From NCBI RefSeq assembly GCF_014635285.1, contig NZ_BMCR01000006.1, positions 186,001 through 250,000 on the forward strand: DNA of 64,000 bases. The letters run 5' to 3'. Below the pieces are notes generated by a model. The model did not search any database and had not been told where the DNA came from. It was given only the letters and a program-made list of their open reading frames with translations. Numbering within the stretch: the stretch's first letter is position 1; every line of letters begins with the position of its first letter. Made by a program: the position numbers and the translations under genes. Positions 16,151-25,023 of this stretch are shown one piece after another. This DNA comes from Stappia taiwanensis (lineage in GTDB: Bacteria > Pseudomonadota > Alphaproteobacteria > Rhizobiales > Stappiaceae).

Positions 16151-16576
16151 ATGAGCGAGTTCGACGATGAGTCCCTGGCATCCCGGCCGCAAGCGGTGCG
16201 CAGCGCCGCCATCGGGTCGGGGGGTGGATCGGGATCGGCGGCGGGGAGCGGCGCGGCGGCGGCGCCTCGACCGGTCGTTGCCTTCCATCGGCGCGAACTG
16301 GATCAGATCCTGCGGCTTTACGGACGCAAGGTCGCCTCGGGCGAGTGGCGCGACTACGCCATCGACCTTCTGAAGGATCGGGCGGTGTTTTCCGTGTTTC
16401 GGCGCACGAGCGAGGTGCCGCTGTTCCGGATCGAGAAAAATCCGAAGAACGCCCGCCGTCAGGGCGCCTACAGCGTGCTGGGCGCTGGCGGCGTGGTGCT
16501 GAAGCGCGGCACCGATCTGGCCCAGGTGCTCAAGGTGTTCGACAAGAAACGCGATCTGCGGTTGGTTGAGGTCTAG
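16151..16576 (+). CDS. DUF2794 family protein
   Basis: The 141-residue cytoplasmic protein matches the alphaproteobacterial DUF2794 family: FHRRELDQILRLYGRKVASG near residue 47, then DYAIDLLKDRAVFSVFRRTSE, LFRIEKNPKNARRQGAYSV and VLKRGTDLAQVLKVFDKK at the end. The first 40 residues are a low-complexity Gly/Ser/Ala linker. The ATG at 16151 has GGAGG five bases upstream; the frame extends further upstream without conserved sequence. The function is unknown. The gene is followed by a very strong hairpin. Confidence 0.85.
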   Translation: MSEFDDESLASRPQAVRSAAIGSGGGSGSAAGSGAAAAPRPVVAFHRRELDQILRLYGRKVASGEWRDYAIDLLKDRAVFSVFRRTSEVPLFRIEKNPKNARRQGAYSVLGAGGVVLKRGTDLAQVLKVFDKKRDLRLVEV

Positions 16577-16621
16577 GGTCCGGCTGCGGACCCGGTTCCC
16601 GGCACGGCGACGGCAAAGACG

Positions 16622-16668
16622 ACGGCAAAAGGGGCCGCGCGACGATGTCGCGCGGCCCCTTTTGCCGT
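16622..16668. terminator. Strong bidirectional terminator
   Basis: A perfect 22-base stem (16622-16643 with 16647-16668) with a 3-base loop contains AAAA and TTTT runs within the arms, so it works on either strand. It lies between the convergent DUF2794 and autotransporter genes. Confidence 0.85.
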
Positions 16669-16686
16669 TCCGGCATCTCCGGAATG

Positions 16687-18723
16687 TCAGAACTTGATCG
16701 ACACGCCGGCGCTGAGCGCATGCGATGCGGCCCGGGCTCGGTACTCGCCCGAGTAGCCGAGCGTGGCGCTGACGGTGCTGCTGGCCGAGGCATAGGTCAG
16801 GCCGGCGCCGAGACGGCCGATGTCCCGGCCGATGCCCACCGAACTGGCGGCAACCGGTGCGCCGAGCAGGCTGGTGGCGCGGCTGTCGCCGAGCGAGCCG
16901 ATGGCGCGGGCATAGGCAACGTCAAGCACCGGCTTCAGGTCGCCGGCGGAGATCGGCAGGGGCGTTCCGGTCAACCGGACGCCAACGCCCAGGTCCGTCT
17001 GCGAGGATGTGGCCGAGGGGGCGGTCAGCGTGAAGACGCCGGCGCCCGTTTCGGTGGAGCCGCCAAGCCACTGGTGCACGACGCGGGCCTGTGCATAGGG
17101 CTGGATCTCGGCGAGGCTGGTGGTGAGGTTCATGCCGGCACGCAGATTGCCCCAGACGCCGATGTCGGTTCCCTTGGCGGTGCCGGCAAAGCCGCCCGCT
17201 CCGCCCGCGCCGGGGATGGCGGCGCGGCTCGTCGAGGTCTCGAAGCGGCTGAGACCGGCGGATGCATCGGTGAACCATTCGCCCATGGTAAGGCCGGCGT
17301 AGGCGAGCGCATGCAACCCGGCGGCGCGGCTCTTGTTGCCGCCGCTGGAGGTGCGGGTTTCGCTGAAGCCGAGGCCGAAGCCGAAACGCACGTCCTGCGA
17401 GGGGCGGAAATCGAGACCGGTGAGCACGCCGCCGGTTCGGGTCATGGCCGAGTTGCTGGTTGCACTGGCGAGGGTCCGGGTCAGTCCGGCAAGGGGGGCG
17501 GTCCACCAGCGGGCGTTGAAATCCGTCTCCGGAGCCGGGCCGTTGGTCGAGAAGGTGACGTTCTGCTGTCCGCCGCCGGGTCCGCCGGAGACGATGGCGC
17601 CGGCGATGTCGGCGATCTGGCCGAGGGTGCGCCCTTGCGCGTAGACGCTCTGGGAGTAGAGGGCGCCGGCCTCAGCGTCGCGGGTCGAGGTGAGGGCGTC
17701 GAGGTTCAGGATGCCCCAGCCGTAGACCGCGTCGATGCCTTCGTCGCCCGCGTCGGTCGCGGTGGCGAAAATGAGCTGTGTGAGATCGCTGCCCTTGGCA
17801 TTGGGGAACATCTGCCGGGCGATGGCCAGCGCGCCGGTCACATGGGGTGCGGCCATCGAGGTGCCGGACATGCGCACATAGGTGCCGTTGTGATCGGTGG
17901 AGTAGATGCCGCCCGCATCCTCATCGTCATCGCCGCCGGGTGCGGAGATGCACCAGGTTGCGGCGATCCCGCAGCGGTTGGAATAGGGCGCGATCTCGCC
18001 GGTCCGCTCCAGGGCGGCGACCGCGATCCAATGTCCCTTCAGCTCGGGGGCGAGCACCGGGAGGCCGGCCTCCAGGGAGACGCTTGGCAGCCCGTCGTTG
18101 CCATTGGCCCAGACGTAGACATTGCCCGCCTCGACGCCCCGCTCGATGGCGTCGAGCATGTAGTCGTAGGTGGTTTCAAGATATTGACGCGCGTTTTCCA
18201 GATCGACACCGCCCGAAGGCATCATGTCGTCCGAGCCCCAGGAGTTGTTGTAGAACTCGATGCCGTTGTCGAGGCCGTGATCGAACAGTCGCGCGGCGGT
18301 CGTGTCGAGGGTGGCTTCGGTGATCTCGTCGGTGCCGTAATCGGCGAGCTGAAGCGAGGCGACCTGGGCGCCCGGCGCGACGCCGACCATGCCATATCCG
18401 TTGAGCGCCGCGGCAATGGTGCCGGCGACATGGGTGCCGTGCCCCTCCACATCGACGCCGTCGGAGGGCAGGCCGGTGGGGCCGTTCATGGAAATCGGGC
18501 TCAGGTTGTCAATCAGGTCCGAATGGTACTGGTAGATGCCGCTGTCGACCACGCCGACGGTGACGCCTGCGCCGGTGTAGCCGCGATCATGCGCGGCCTT
18601 GGCTCCGATCATGCCAAGCCCCCATTGCGCGGAATATTCATCGGCGCTGAGCGGGCTCGGCGCCATGAGTGCGCACAGAACGGCGGACAGGGAAGCGCAG
18701 CAGTGGAAACGGAACTGGATCAT
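16687..18723 (-). CDS. Subtilisin-type autotransporter serine protease
   Basis: The 678-residue protein is a type V secreted protease. A signal peptide covers about 1-27. An S8 protease domain follows (about 30-350) with the full triad: Asp60 in GVVDSGI, His95 in EGHGTHVAGT and Ser289 in SGTSMAAPH, plus the oxyanion-hole Asn in WANGND near 207. A short linker leads to an autotransporter beta-barrel of about 270 residues ending in phenylalanine, as outer-membrane proteins do. There is no separate passenger beyond the protease, so it is a compact form. It is probably displayed on or released from the cell surface. The gene stands alone, flanked by terminators on both sides. Confidence 0.92.
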   Translation of the reverse strand: MIQFRFHCCASLSAVLCALMAPSPLSADEYSAQWGLGMIGAKAAHDRGYTGAGVTVGVVDSGIYQYHSDLIDNLSPISMNGPTGLPSDGVDVEGHGTHVAGTIAAALNGYGMVGVAPGAQVASLQLADYGTDEITEATLDTTAARLFDHGLDNGIEFYNNSWGSDDMMPSGGVDLENARQYLETTYDYMLDAIERGVEAGNVYVWANGNDGLPSVSLEAGLPVLAPELKGHWIAVAALERTGEIAPYSNRCGIAATWCISAPGGDDDEDAGGIYSTDHNGTYVRMSGTSMAAPHVTGALAIARQMFPNAKGSDLTQLIFATATDAGDEGIDAVYGWGILNLDALTSTRDAEAGALYSQSVYAQGRTLGQIADIAGAIVSGGPGGGQQNVTFSTNGPAPETDFNARWWTAPLAGLTRTLASATSNSAMTRTGGVLTGLDFRPSQDVRFGFGLGFSETRTSSGGNKSRAAGLHALAYAGLTMGEWFTDASAGLSRFETSTSRAAIPGAGGAGGFAGTAKGTDIGVWGNLRAGMNLTTSLAEIQPYAQARVVHQWLGGSTETGAGVFTLTAPSATSSQTDLGVGVRLTGTPLPISAGDLKPVLDVAYARAIGSLGDSRATSLLGAPVAASSVGIGRDIGRLGAGLTYASASSTVSATLGYSGEYRARAASHALSAGVSIKF

Positions 18724-18865
18724 GGTCGAGATTTTTCATCGTGAGGTAAGGATGAAAAGTACTCTTGCGGGGAATATGTTGAGCGTCAACGGAGAGAGGC
18801 TGCCGCTCTGTCCGGATTGCTGTGCCGCCTGTCCGAAGGCAGGGCGGGGAAGATGCCGGGCACAA

Positions 18866-18896
18866 AAAAAGCGCGGGAAACGATCCCGCGCTTTTT
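18866..18896 (-). terminator. Rho-independent terminator after the Bax-inhibitor-1 gene
   Basis: A GC-rich stem, GCGCGGGA with TCCCGCGC (18871-18878 and 18884-18891), is flanked by complementary A and T runs. On the minus strand the stem is followed by a T-run, placing it 26 bases beyond the stop codon of the gene ending at 18922. Confidence 0.85.
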
Positions 18897-18921
18897 GGTT
18901 TTTCGCTGAGGCCGGCGCCGC

Positions 18922-19707
18922 TTATTCGCGGTTGCCGAACAGCTGCAGCAGCATCAGGAACAGGTTGATGAAGTCGAGGTAGAGACGCAGCGCGCCCATG
19001 ATCGACTTCTTGGCGGCCACTTCGGAGCCGTCGGCGCCGTCGTACATTTCCTTGATCTGCTGGGTGTCATAGGCGGTCAGGCCGGCAAACACGAGCACGC
19101 CGATCACCGAGATGGCAAACTGCAGTGCGGAGGATGCCAGGAACAGGTTGACCAGCGAAGCGATGATGATGCCGATCAGGCCCATGAACAGGAACGAACC
19201 CCAGGCCGACAGGTCCTTCTTGGTGGTATAGCCGAACAGGCTGAGTGCACCGAAGGAGGCCGCCGTGATGAAGAACACCCGGGCGATCGAACCGCCGGTG
19301 TAGACCAGGAAGATCGACGACAGGGAGACGCCCATCAGCGCGGCATAGGCCCAGAAGGTGGTCTGCGCGGTGGAGGCGCTCATCGACTGGATGCGGAAGC
19401 TGAGGAAGAACACCATGGCCAGCGGCGCCAGCATCACCACCCACTTCAGCGGGCTGGCATAGATGGTGTAGCCGAGGCTTGAGAGCATCTTGCCGTTGCC
19501 CAAGGTGGCGACGGCGAGGCTCGGATCGGTGGTGGTGGCGAAATACACGGTCGCCAAGGCCAGCACGCCGGTGATGGCGAGGCCCAGAGCCATGTAGTTG
19601 TACACGCCCAGCATGTAGGCCCGGAGCCCTTCGTCATAGACGCCGGCCTCGGCGCGCGCGCCGGCCGCGGCATACCGAATGTTCGAGTTGCGGTCGAAGG
19701 TCGACAT
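18922..19707 (-). CDS. Bax inhibitor-1 (YccA/YbhL-like) membrane protein
   Basis: The 261-residue inner-membrane protein belongs to the BI-1/UPF0005 family. It has seven predicted helices after a 30-residue cytoplasmic N-terminus (MSTFDRNSN...). The family signature AYDTQQIK lies near residue 215, with acidic residues in the last helices that in a bacterial homologue form a pH-sensing calcium-leak pair. The C-terminus LYLDFINLFLMLLQLFGNRE is typical. The ATG at 19707 follows a GAGAGGA; the longer frame is upstream noise. The exact role in this bacterium is unknown; E. coli YccA modulates FtsH. Confidence 0.9.
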   Translation of the reverse strand: MSTFDRNSNIRYAAAGARAEAGVYDEGLRAYMLGVYNYMALGLAITGVLALATVYFATTTDPSLAVATLGNGKMLSSLGYTIYASPLKWVVMLAPLAMVFFLSFRIQSMSASTAQTTFWAYAALMGVSLSSIFLVYTGGSIARVFFITAASFGALSLFGYTTKKDLSAWGSFLFMGLIGIIIASLVNLFLASSALQFAISVIGVLVFAGLTAYDTQQIKEMYDGADGSEVAAKKSIMGALRLYLDFINLFLMLLQLFGNRE

Positions 19708-19905
19708 CGAAGTCCTCTCTATCCCTCGTGAATGAATGCAAGATCCTGCAGGTTCCCGGGCGCCCCGATGGCGCGGTCTGGCACAGGTCTTCTTGAATAT
19801 GGGGGCGGCCGGCGACAAGGACAAGATGCAATCGCCGCAGGCAACATTACGATTTCGCCATGTTGCCCGCGGCCTTGCCGATCCTGTCGTTCCGCCGAAG
19901 GCCGC

Positions 19906-20664
19906 TTACTTCATCGCCTTCAGGCGCGAGGCGATCTGCCGGTCGCAGGTGCCCTTCGGGTCGCGCACGATTTCCTCACGCGCGAAGTCGAGGATTTCCT
20001 TCTTCGGGTCGACCATGACTTCGGTGGTCACGCCCGGCTTGAACCACTGCAGCACGGCATAGTCGCCGCCGCCGTCGGTGAAGAAGGCCACCGGCTGGCC
20101 GTTCTCGACAATGCCGAGACGCCCGGTGCGCACCGGCATGATGTCGACCTTGCGGCTTTCGCCGTCGATGGTGATCTTCGACTTCGACAGGTGCAGCCGC
20201 TTCATGGTCGAGCCGCTGGTGCCGAGCCAGGTGCCGAACAGGCGCTCGCCCTTGTTCTCCACCGACAGGCAGGAATTCTTGTAGTTCGGGATCGACAGCC
20301 GCTCGGCCGGATGCTGCACAGGCTCTTCCTTCTTGACGAAGGTGGTGTACTGCATCTTGTGATCACCGGTCCGGTAGACGCGAATCTCCACCGGCGCATA
20401 GGTGGCCTGGCCGATCTGCCGGGTCAGGAAGTCGAACTGGTTCATGTCGTTGGTGCCGGCCTTGCGATAGAGCCAGTACTTCGGCAGCCCCTCTTCGAAC
20501 ACCAGCCAGTCGCTGACCACCAGACCGCGCGGGCCGGTCGGTTCGTTGACCTGCCAGACGCCGGTGTGGAAGGGCGATTCGGCCATGGCCGGCGCGGCCA
20601 GACCGGCGGCCAGGGCGAGCCCGGCGGCGAGCGTGCGAAGCGGTTTGGTAAAGCTGAAATTCAT
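19906..20664 (-). CDS. Secreted hypothetical protein
   Basis: The 252-residue protein has a clear signal peptide (about 1-28, ending APAMA) and is therefore periplasmic or exported. I do not recognise the mature domain. It is rich in beta-strand-like alternation, with features such as SDWLVFEEGLPKYWLY, two well-separated cysteines (near 132 and 241) that could form a disulphide, and a basic C-terminus with a predicted helix. It is not near any secretion or pilus gene. Two GGTGCACC palindromes lie upstream (see the separate entry). IalB-like invasion proteins were considered, but their characteristic paired-cysteine pattern is absent. Confidence 0.7.
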   Translation of the reverse strand: MNFSFTKPLRTLAAGLALAAGLAAPAMAESPFHTGVWQVNEPTGPRGLVVSDWLVFEEGLPKYWLYRKAGTNDMNQFDFLTRQIGQATYAPVEIRVYRTGDHKMQYTTFVKKEEPVQHPAERLSIPNYKNSCLSVENKGERLFGTWLGTSGSTMKRLHLSKSKITIDGESRKVDIMPVRTGRLGIVENGQPVAFFTDGGGDYAVLQWFKPGVTTEVMVDPKKEILDFAREEIVRDPKGTCDRQIASRLKAMK

Positions 20665-20718
20665 GAGATGTCCCCATAGCCCGTGTCATGTCGCAGGCTC
20701 CCCGGCCCACGCGTCCCG

Positions 20719-20753
20719 GGTGCACCTTATCGTGGCAGGCGACAGGGTGCACC
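20719..20753. promoter_or_regulatory. Two GGTGCACC palindromes upstream of the secreted protein gene
   Basis: The 8-base palindrome GGTGCACC occurs at 20719-20726 and 20746-20753, centre to centre 27 bases; the second is part of a perfect 10-base palindrome. The pair lies 55-89 bases upstream of the start at 20664, on its promoter side. It could be an operator, though the regulator is unknown. Confidence 0.35.
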
Positions 20754-20807
20754 CCCTTGTGCGACTTTGCGGTGCGTGAGGGTTAATTTTCCCTGATTTT
20801 CAGCATC

Positions 20808-23390
20808 TTACAAGTTACGCAAGACGGGGGCGGACTTGCGCCCGAGCACCCGCCAGGTGCCGATCAGGCCGAAGCCGACGGTCAGGGCCAGGGCGGCAAG
20901 GGCGGCACCCGTGGCGGTTGCCGGCAGGAAGGTGAAGCTGGCGTCCATCACCTCGACAAGAACGAAGGAGGCGGCGAGCGTGCCGGTCACCACCGCGAAC
21001 AGCGCTGTCACCAGGCCAAGGATCGCGTATTCCAGCACGAAGGCGCCCATCAGCCGGCGCCGGGTCGCGCCGAGGGTCTTCAGCACCACCGCGTCATGCA
21101 CCCGGTGGCGATGACCGGCGGCCAGCGCCCCGCCCAGGACCAGCACCGAGGCGACAAGGGTCACCGAGGCGGCGGCGCGGATGGCCCAGGCAAGCTGGGC
21201 GACCAGCGCGTTGACCTGCTCGATGGCGTCCTTGACCCGGACCGAGGTCACGGTCGGGTAGGCCTTGGCCACGGTCTTCAGGAGCGCCAGCTCGCGGTCC
21301 TCGCTGGCGCCATTCTCATAGGTGAGTGTCCTCAGGTGGGTGTGCGGCGCACCGGCGAAGGTGTTCGGCGAGAACACCATGACGAAGTTGATGGCCAGGG
21401 ATTGCCACTCCACCTTGCGGAGGTTGGCAATCTCGGCGGTGATCGGCCGGCCAAGCACATTGACGGTCACCGTATCGCCAAGGGCCAGACCCAGCGCCTC
21501 GGCGACCTCGGCCTCGAAGGAGACAAGCGGCGGGCCGGAGTAGTCCGGCGCCCACCAACTGCCCTCGCTCAGGGTGGAGTTGTCGGGAAGCTCAGGGGAA
21601 TAGGTGATGCCGCGATCGCCGCGCAGGGCCCAGGCCCCACCTTCGGCCGGCTTGATCTGGTCGCTGGGGATGCCGTTCAGCGCGGTGATGCGGCCGCGCA
21701 GCATCGGCGCCCCGTCGATCCGCGCTTCCGGGGCCGCACTGGTCAGCAGGGTGTCGAAGGCGCTGCGTTCGTTGTTCTGCACATCGACGAAGAAGAAGCT
21801 CGGGGCGCGTCCGGCAATCGCGGTGCCGAGCTCGCGGCGCAGATTGCCGTCGATCAGCGCCAGCGTCACCAGCAGAGACAGACCCAGCCCGAGTGAAAGC
21901 ACCACCGAGGGGGTGAGGGCGCCGGGCCGGTGGATGTTGCCGATGGCAAGGCGCAGGCCGGTGGAACGGGCGCGCGGCAGGCGGCGGGCCGTGGCCATGA
22001 TCAGCCGGGCGATCAGCGCCAGCAGGGCAAAGACGACGCCGGTGGCGCCGACATAGACAAGGGCGATGCGCAGGTCGCCGGACAGGCCGATGGCCAGACC
22101 GGCCAACACCAGAACGGCGAGCCCCGTGGCGAGCCGGTAGCGCCGGCGCGGCAGCCGGCGGGTGCTGCTGACATCGTCGCGAAACAAGACGCTCGGCGGC
22201 ACGTCATGGGCGCGGCCCAGCGGCCAGAGCGCGAAGGTCAGCGCGGTGAGGAAGCCGTAGAGCACGCCGAGGCCAAGTTCGGAGGGGTAGAGCGCGGCAA
22301 CGGTCTTGATCGGCAGCAGGGAGGACAGGAGACCGGCGGCGGCGAAGGGAATGAGCGCGCCCAGCACCAGACCGGCGGCAACGCCAACGGCGGTCAGCAC
22401 CAGAATCTGGACCAGATAGACGCGGAAGACGAAATCGCCATCGGCGCCAAGGCAGCGGAAGGTGGCGATCACCGGGCGTTTGCCGTCGAGATAGGCGCGC
22501 ACCGCATTGGCGACGCCCACGCCGCCGACGATCAGCGCGGTCAGGCCGACAAGGGTCAGGAACTGCGCCAGCCGGCCGATGTTGCGCTGTAGTCCCGGTG
22601 CCGCGTTGTCGCGCGACAGGATGCGCCAGCCGGCATCGGGAAAGCGCTCGCCGGCTTGGCCGACGATGGCGGCGACCCGGGCGTCGCTGGCCGTGCCTTC
22701 GAGCCGGACCCGGTAGAGCCAGCGCACCAGGCTGCCGGGCTGGATCAGGCCGGTGTCCTCGATGGCCGCATCGGAGATGATCAGACGCGGGCCGAAATTG
22801 ATGCCGCCGCTCAGCCGGTCCGGCTCGGCGGCGATGGTGTCGGTGATCCGGACCCGGGCGCGGCCGAGCTGCACTTCGTCGCCGGTGTCGATGCCAAGGC
22901 GGGCCAGCAGTTCCGCCTCAGCCACCGCGCCCCAGACATCGCCATCGCGGCGCAGGGCGGCGTCGAGATCGCCGCCGCCGGTCAGGCGAAAATCGCCATA
23001 GAGCGGATAGACGCCATCCACCGCCTTCAACTCCACCAGCGTCTGCTCGTCCTGGTCCGGTGCGCGGGTCATCGCCCGCAAGGTGGCGATGCGTGAGACA
23101 TCGCCCAGACTTTCGAGGAATTCGGCCTCTTCGGCGGAGGCTTTGCGGTGGATCAGGCGAACGGCGAGGTCGCCGCCCAGGATCGAGGTTCCCTCGGCGG
23201 CGATGCCTTCGGTCAGCGCCCGGGAGACTGAGGTCACGCCGGTGATGGCGGCAACGCCGAGGGCAATGCAGGCGATGAAGATATAAAAGCCGCGCAGGCC
23301 GCCGCGCATTTCGCGAAAGGCAAAACGGCAGGCGAGCGCGAGAGACGGGCGGGCGGCAGGGCGCGGGGCGCCGGTGACGGGTGCGTGCAT
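20808..23390 (-). CDS. FtsX-like ABC transporter permease (YbbP type)
   Basis: The 860-residue permease has two FtsX-type halves: an N-terminal helix near 35, a large extracytoplasmic domain, then two blocks of membrane helices in the middle (about 270-480) and at the C-terminus (about 730-850). The opening FREMRGGLRGFYIFIACIALGV matches YbbP-type permeases. With the ATPase immediately upstream (3-base gap) and the TesA-like esterase divergent next to that, the arrangement matches the E. coli tesA / ybbA-ybbP locus. By analogy it may extract lipids or hydrophobic compounds from the membrane; the substrate is unproven. Confidence 0.85.
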   Translation of the reverse strand: MHAPVTGAPRPAARPSLALACRFAFREMRGGLRGFYIFIACIALGVAAITGVTSVSRALTEGIAAEGTSILGGDLAVRLIHRKASAEEAEFLESLGDVSRIATLRAMTRAPDQDEQTLVELKAVDGVYPLYGDFRLTGGGDLDAALRRDGDVWGAVAEAELLARLGIDTGDEVQLGRARVRITDTIAAEPDRLSGGINFGPRLIISDAAIEDTGLIQPGSLVRWLYRVRLEGTASDARVAAIVGQAGERFPDAGWRILSRDNAAPGLQRNIGRLAQFLTLVGLTALIVGGVGVANAVRAYLDGKRPVIATFRCLGADGDFVFRVYLVQILVLTAVGVAAGLVLGALIPFAAAGLLSSLLPIKTVAALYPSELGLGVLYGFLTALTFALWPLGRAHDVPPSVLFRDDVSSTRRLPRRRYRLATGLAVLVLAGLAIGLSGDLRIALVYVGATGVVFALLALIARLIMATARRLPRARSTGLRLAIGNIHRPGALTPSVVLSLGLGLSLLVTLALIDGNLRRELGTAIAGRAPSFFFVDVQNNERSAFDTLLTSAAPEARIDGAPMLRGRITALNGIPSDQIKPAEGGAWALRGDRGITYSPELPDNSTLSEGSWWAPDYSGPPLVSFEAEVAEALGLALGDTVTVNVLGRPITAEIANLRKVEWQSLAINFVMVFSPNTFAGAPHTHLRTLTYENGASEDRELALLKTVAKAYPTVTSVRVKDAIEQVNALVAQLAWAIRAAASVTLVASVLVLGGALAAGHRHRVHDAVVLKTLGATRRRLMGAFVLEYAILGLVTALFAVVTGTLAASFVLVEVMDASFTFLPATATGAALAALALTVGFGLIGTWRVLGRKSAPVLRNL

Positions 23391-23393
23391 GGC

Positions 23394-24152
23394 TCAGGTC
23401 CCATCCGCAGGAGCGGGGGCGGGCATGTCCGCAGAGGGCGCTGGTCGGGGAGAGGAGGCGGCATCGAGCATTTCGATCCGTCCGGAGCGCACGCGAATCA
23501 CATCGTCGCAGCGTTTCGCCAGGGCGCTGTCGTGGGTCACCAGCACCAGGGTCATGCCGCGCTCGCGCGAGACACGGAACATCAGCTCGATGATCTGCGC
23601 GCCGGTGGTCTCATCGAGATTGCCGGTGGGCTCGTCCGCCAGCAGCAGCGGCGGGCGGGTCACCAGCGCACGGGCAATGGCAACGCGCTGCTGTTCGCCG
23701 CCGGACATTTGCGCCGGGTAGTGATGGAGCCGCTGTTCCAGTCCCACGGCGGCCAGCTCCGCCCGCGCCCTGTCATGGGCGCCGCGTACCCCGGACAGCT
23801 CCAGCGGGATGGCGACGTTTTCCAGCGCGGTCATGTTGGGAATGAGGTGGAAGGACTGGAAGACGATGCCGACCGTTTCGCCGCGAAACCGGGCGAGCCG
23901 GTCTTCCGACAGGGCGGTCAGGTCGGCATCCGCCACGCGGACGGTGCCGCGGTCGGTCCGCTCCAGCCCGGCCATCACCATCAGCAGCGTGGACTTGCCG
24001 GACCCGGACGGACCGATGATGCCGAGAGAGCGCCCGGCGGCGACGTCAAGGTCGATTCCCTTGAGGATATGCACCCGTCCGGCGTCGCGGCCGAGGCTGA
24101 GATGCACGTCTTTGAGGGAAATGAGAGGCGCCGAGGCTGGTCGGTCGGTCAT
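23394..24152 (-). CDS. ABC transporter ATP-binding protein (YbbA/LolD type)
   Basis: This 252-residue ATPase partners the FtsX-like permease directly downstream. Walker A GPSGSGKST is near residue 49, the signature MSGGEQQRVAIARAL near 148, Walker B LLLADEPTGNLDE near 168 and the H-loop THDSALA near 205. The TGNLDE extension after Walker B is characteristic of the MacB/LolD/YbbA subfamily. The start at 24152 faces the esterase gene across a short divergent intergenic region. Confidence 0.92.
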   Translation of the reverse strand: MTDRPASAPLISLKDVHLSLGRDAGRVHILKGIDLDVAAGRSLGIIGPSGSGKSTLLMVMAGLERTDRGTVRVADADLTALSEDRLARFRGETVGIVFQSFHLIPNMTALENVAIPLELSGVRGAHDRARAELAAVGLEQRLHHYPAQMSGGEQQRVAIARALVTRPPLLLADEPTGNLDETTGAQIIELMFRVSRERGMTLVLVTHDSALAKRCDDVIRVRSGRIEMLDAASSPRPAPSADMPAPAPADGT

Positions 24153-24278
24153 GGATAACCCTATATAGGCGGTGTGCCGACCATGGCGAAAGGCTCCATG
24201 GTCATATGGCGGTCATGGCAATCGCTCAAACCGCCGATATGGGAAACACCGGCGGCAGCGTCCAGAGGATCAGGCGGC

Positions 24279-24953
24279 TTGATACGAAAAGATACATTTT
24301 TCGCCCTGTGCGCGCTGGCGGCGTTCGGGCTTGGCGGCGGCGCGGTGCGCGCCGAAACGCTCGCCAAGGAGACCCCTGCGGCGGAGGTCCTGACCATCGT
24401 CGCGCTGGGCGACAGCCTGACCGCCGGCTATCAGCTTCCCCCCGAGGAGGCGTTCCCGGCGCAGCTTGAGGCCGCCTTGCGCGCGCGCGGCCATCAGGTC
24501 GCCGTCGTCAATGCCGGGGTCTCCGGCGACACCACCTCCGGCGGTCTTGCCCGGCTCGACTGGTCGGTCGGGGCGGACAGCGATGCGGTGATTGTCGCGC
24601 TTGGCGGCAACGATGCCCTGCGCGGCCTGCCGCCGGCCACCACCCGGTCCAATCTGGAGCAGATCGTCGGCGCCTTGCGCGCACGCGGCCTGCCCGTGCT
24701 GCTCGCCGGCATCAAGGCGCCGCGCAATCTGGGCGATGAGTATGCCGATGCCTTCGACGCGGTATTTCCGGCGGTGGCCGAGGCACAGGGCGCGTTGCTC
24801 TACCCCTTTTTCCTCGATGGAGTGCCGATCTCTCCCGAAACGGTGCAGGCCGACGGCATCCATCCGACCGGCGCCGGCGTCGGGCTGATGGTCAAGGGCA
24901 TCCTGCCCAGCGTCGAGGAGCTGATTTCCCGGGCGCGCGCCTCCGGCGGCTGA
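24279..24953 (+). CDS. tesA: TesA-type arylesterase / lysophospholipase, SGNH fold
   Basis: This secreted multifunctional esterase/thioesterase is of the SGNH family. Blocks are GDSLTAGY (catalytic Ser), a Gly in VNAGVSGDT, GGND (oxyanion Asn) and DGIHPTG (Asp/His pair). The chosen TTG at 24279 yields an N-terminal signal peptide, MIRKDTFFALCALAAFG type, cut after AVRA. Upstream ATG codons at 24183 and 24198 are in frame but would bury that signal behind about 30 non-conserved residues, so the start is uncertain. It is divergent from the YbbA/YbbP-type exporter as in E. coli, suggesting a shared role in processing or removing acyl compounds. Confidence 0.85.
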   Translation: MIRKDTFFALCALAAFGLGGGAVRAETLAKETPAAEVLTIVALGDSLTAGYQLPPEEAFPAQLEAALRARGHQVAVVNAGVSGDTTSGGLARLDWSVGADSDAVIVALGGNDALRGLPPATTRSNLEQIVGALRARGLPVLLAGIKAPRNLGDEYADAFDAVFPAVAEAQGALLYPFFLDGVPISPETVQADGIHPTGAGVGLMVKGILPSVEELISRARASGG

Positions 24954-25023
24954 GCCGCGGCCCAGCCGCGCCCCCGTCTCAAACTGCCAACGTATCTGAA
25001 CATTTCACAGGAAAAACAGACAC

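Noticed and set aside
19906-20664. Identification as an IalB-type invasion protein
   Set aside because: It is exported and of similar size, but the cysteine spacing and conserved tryptophans of IalB are not present.
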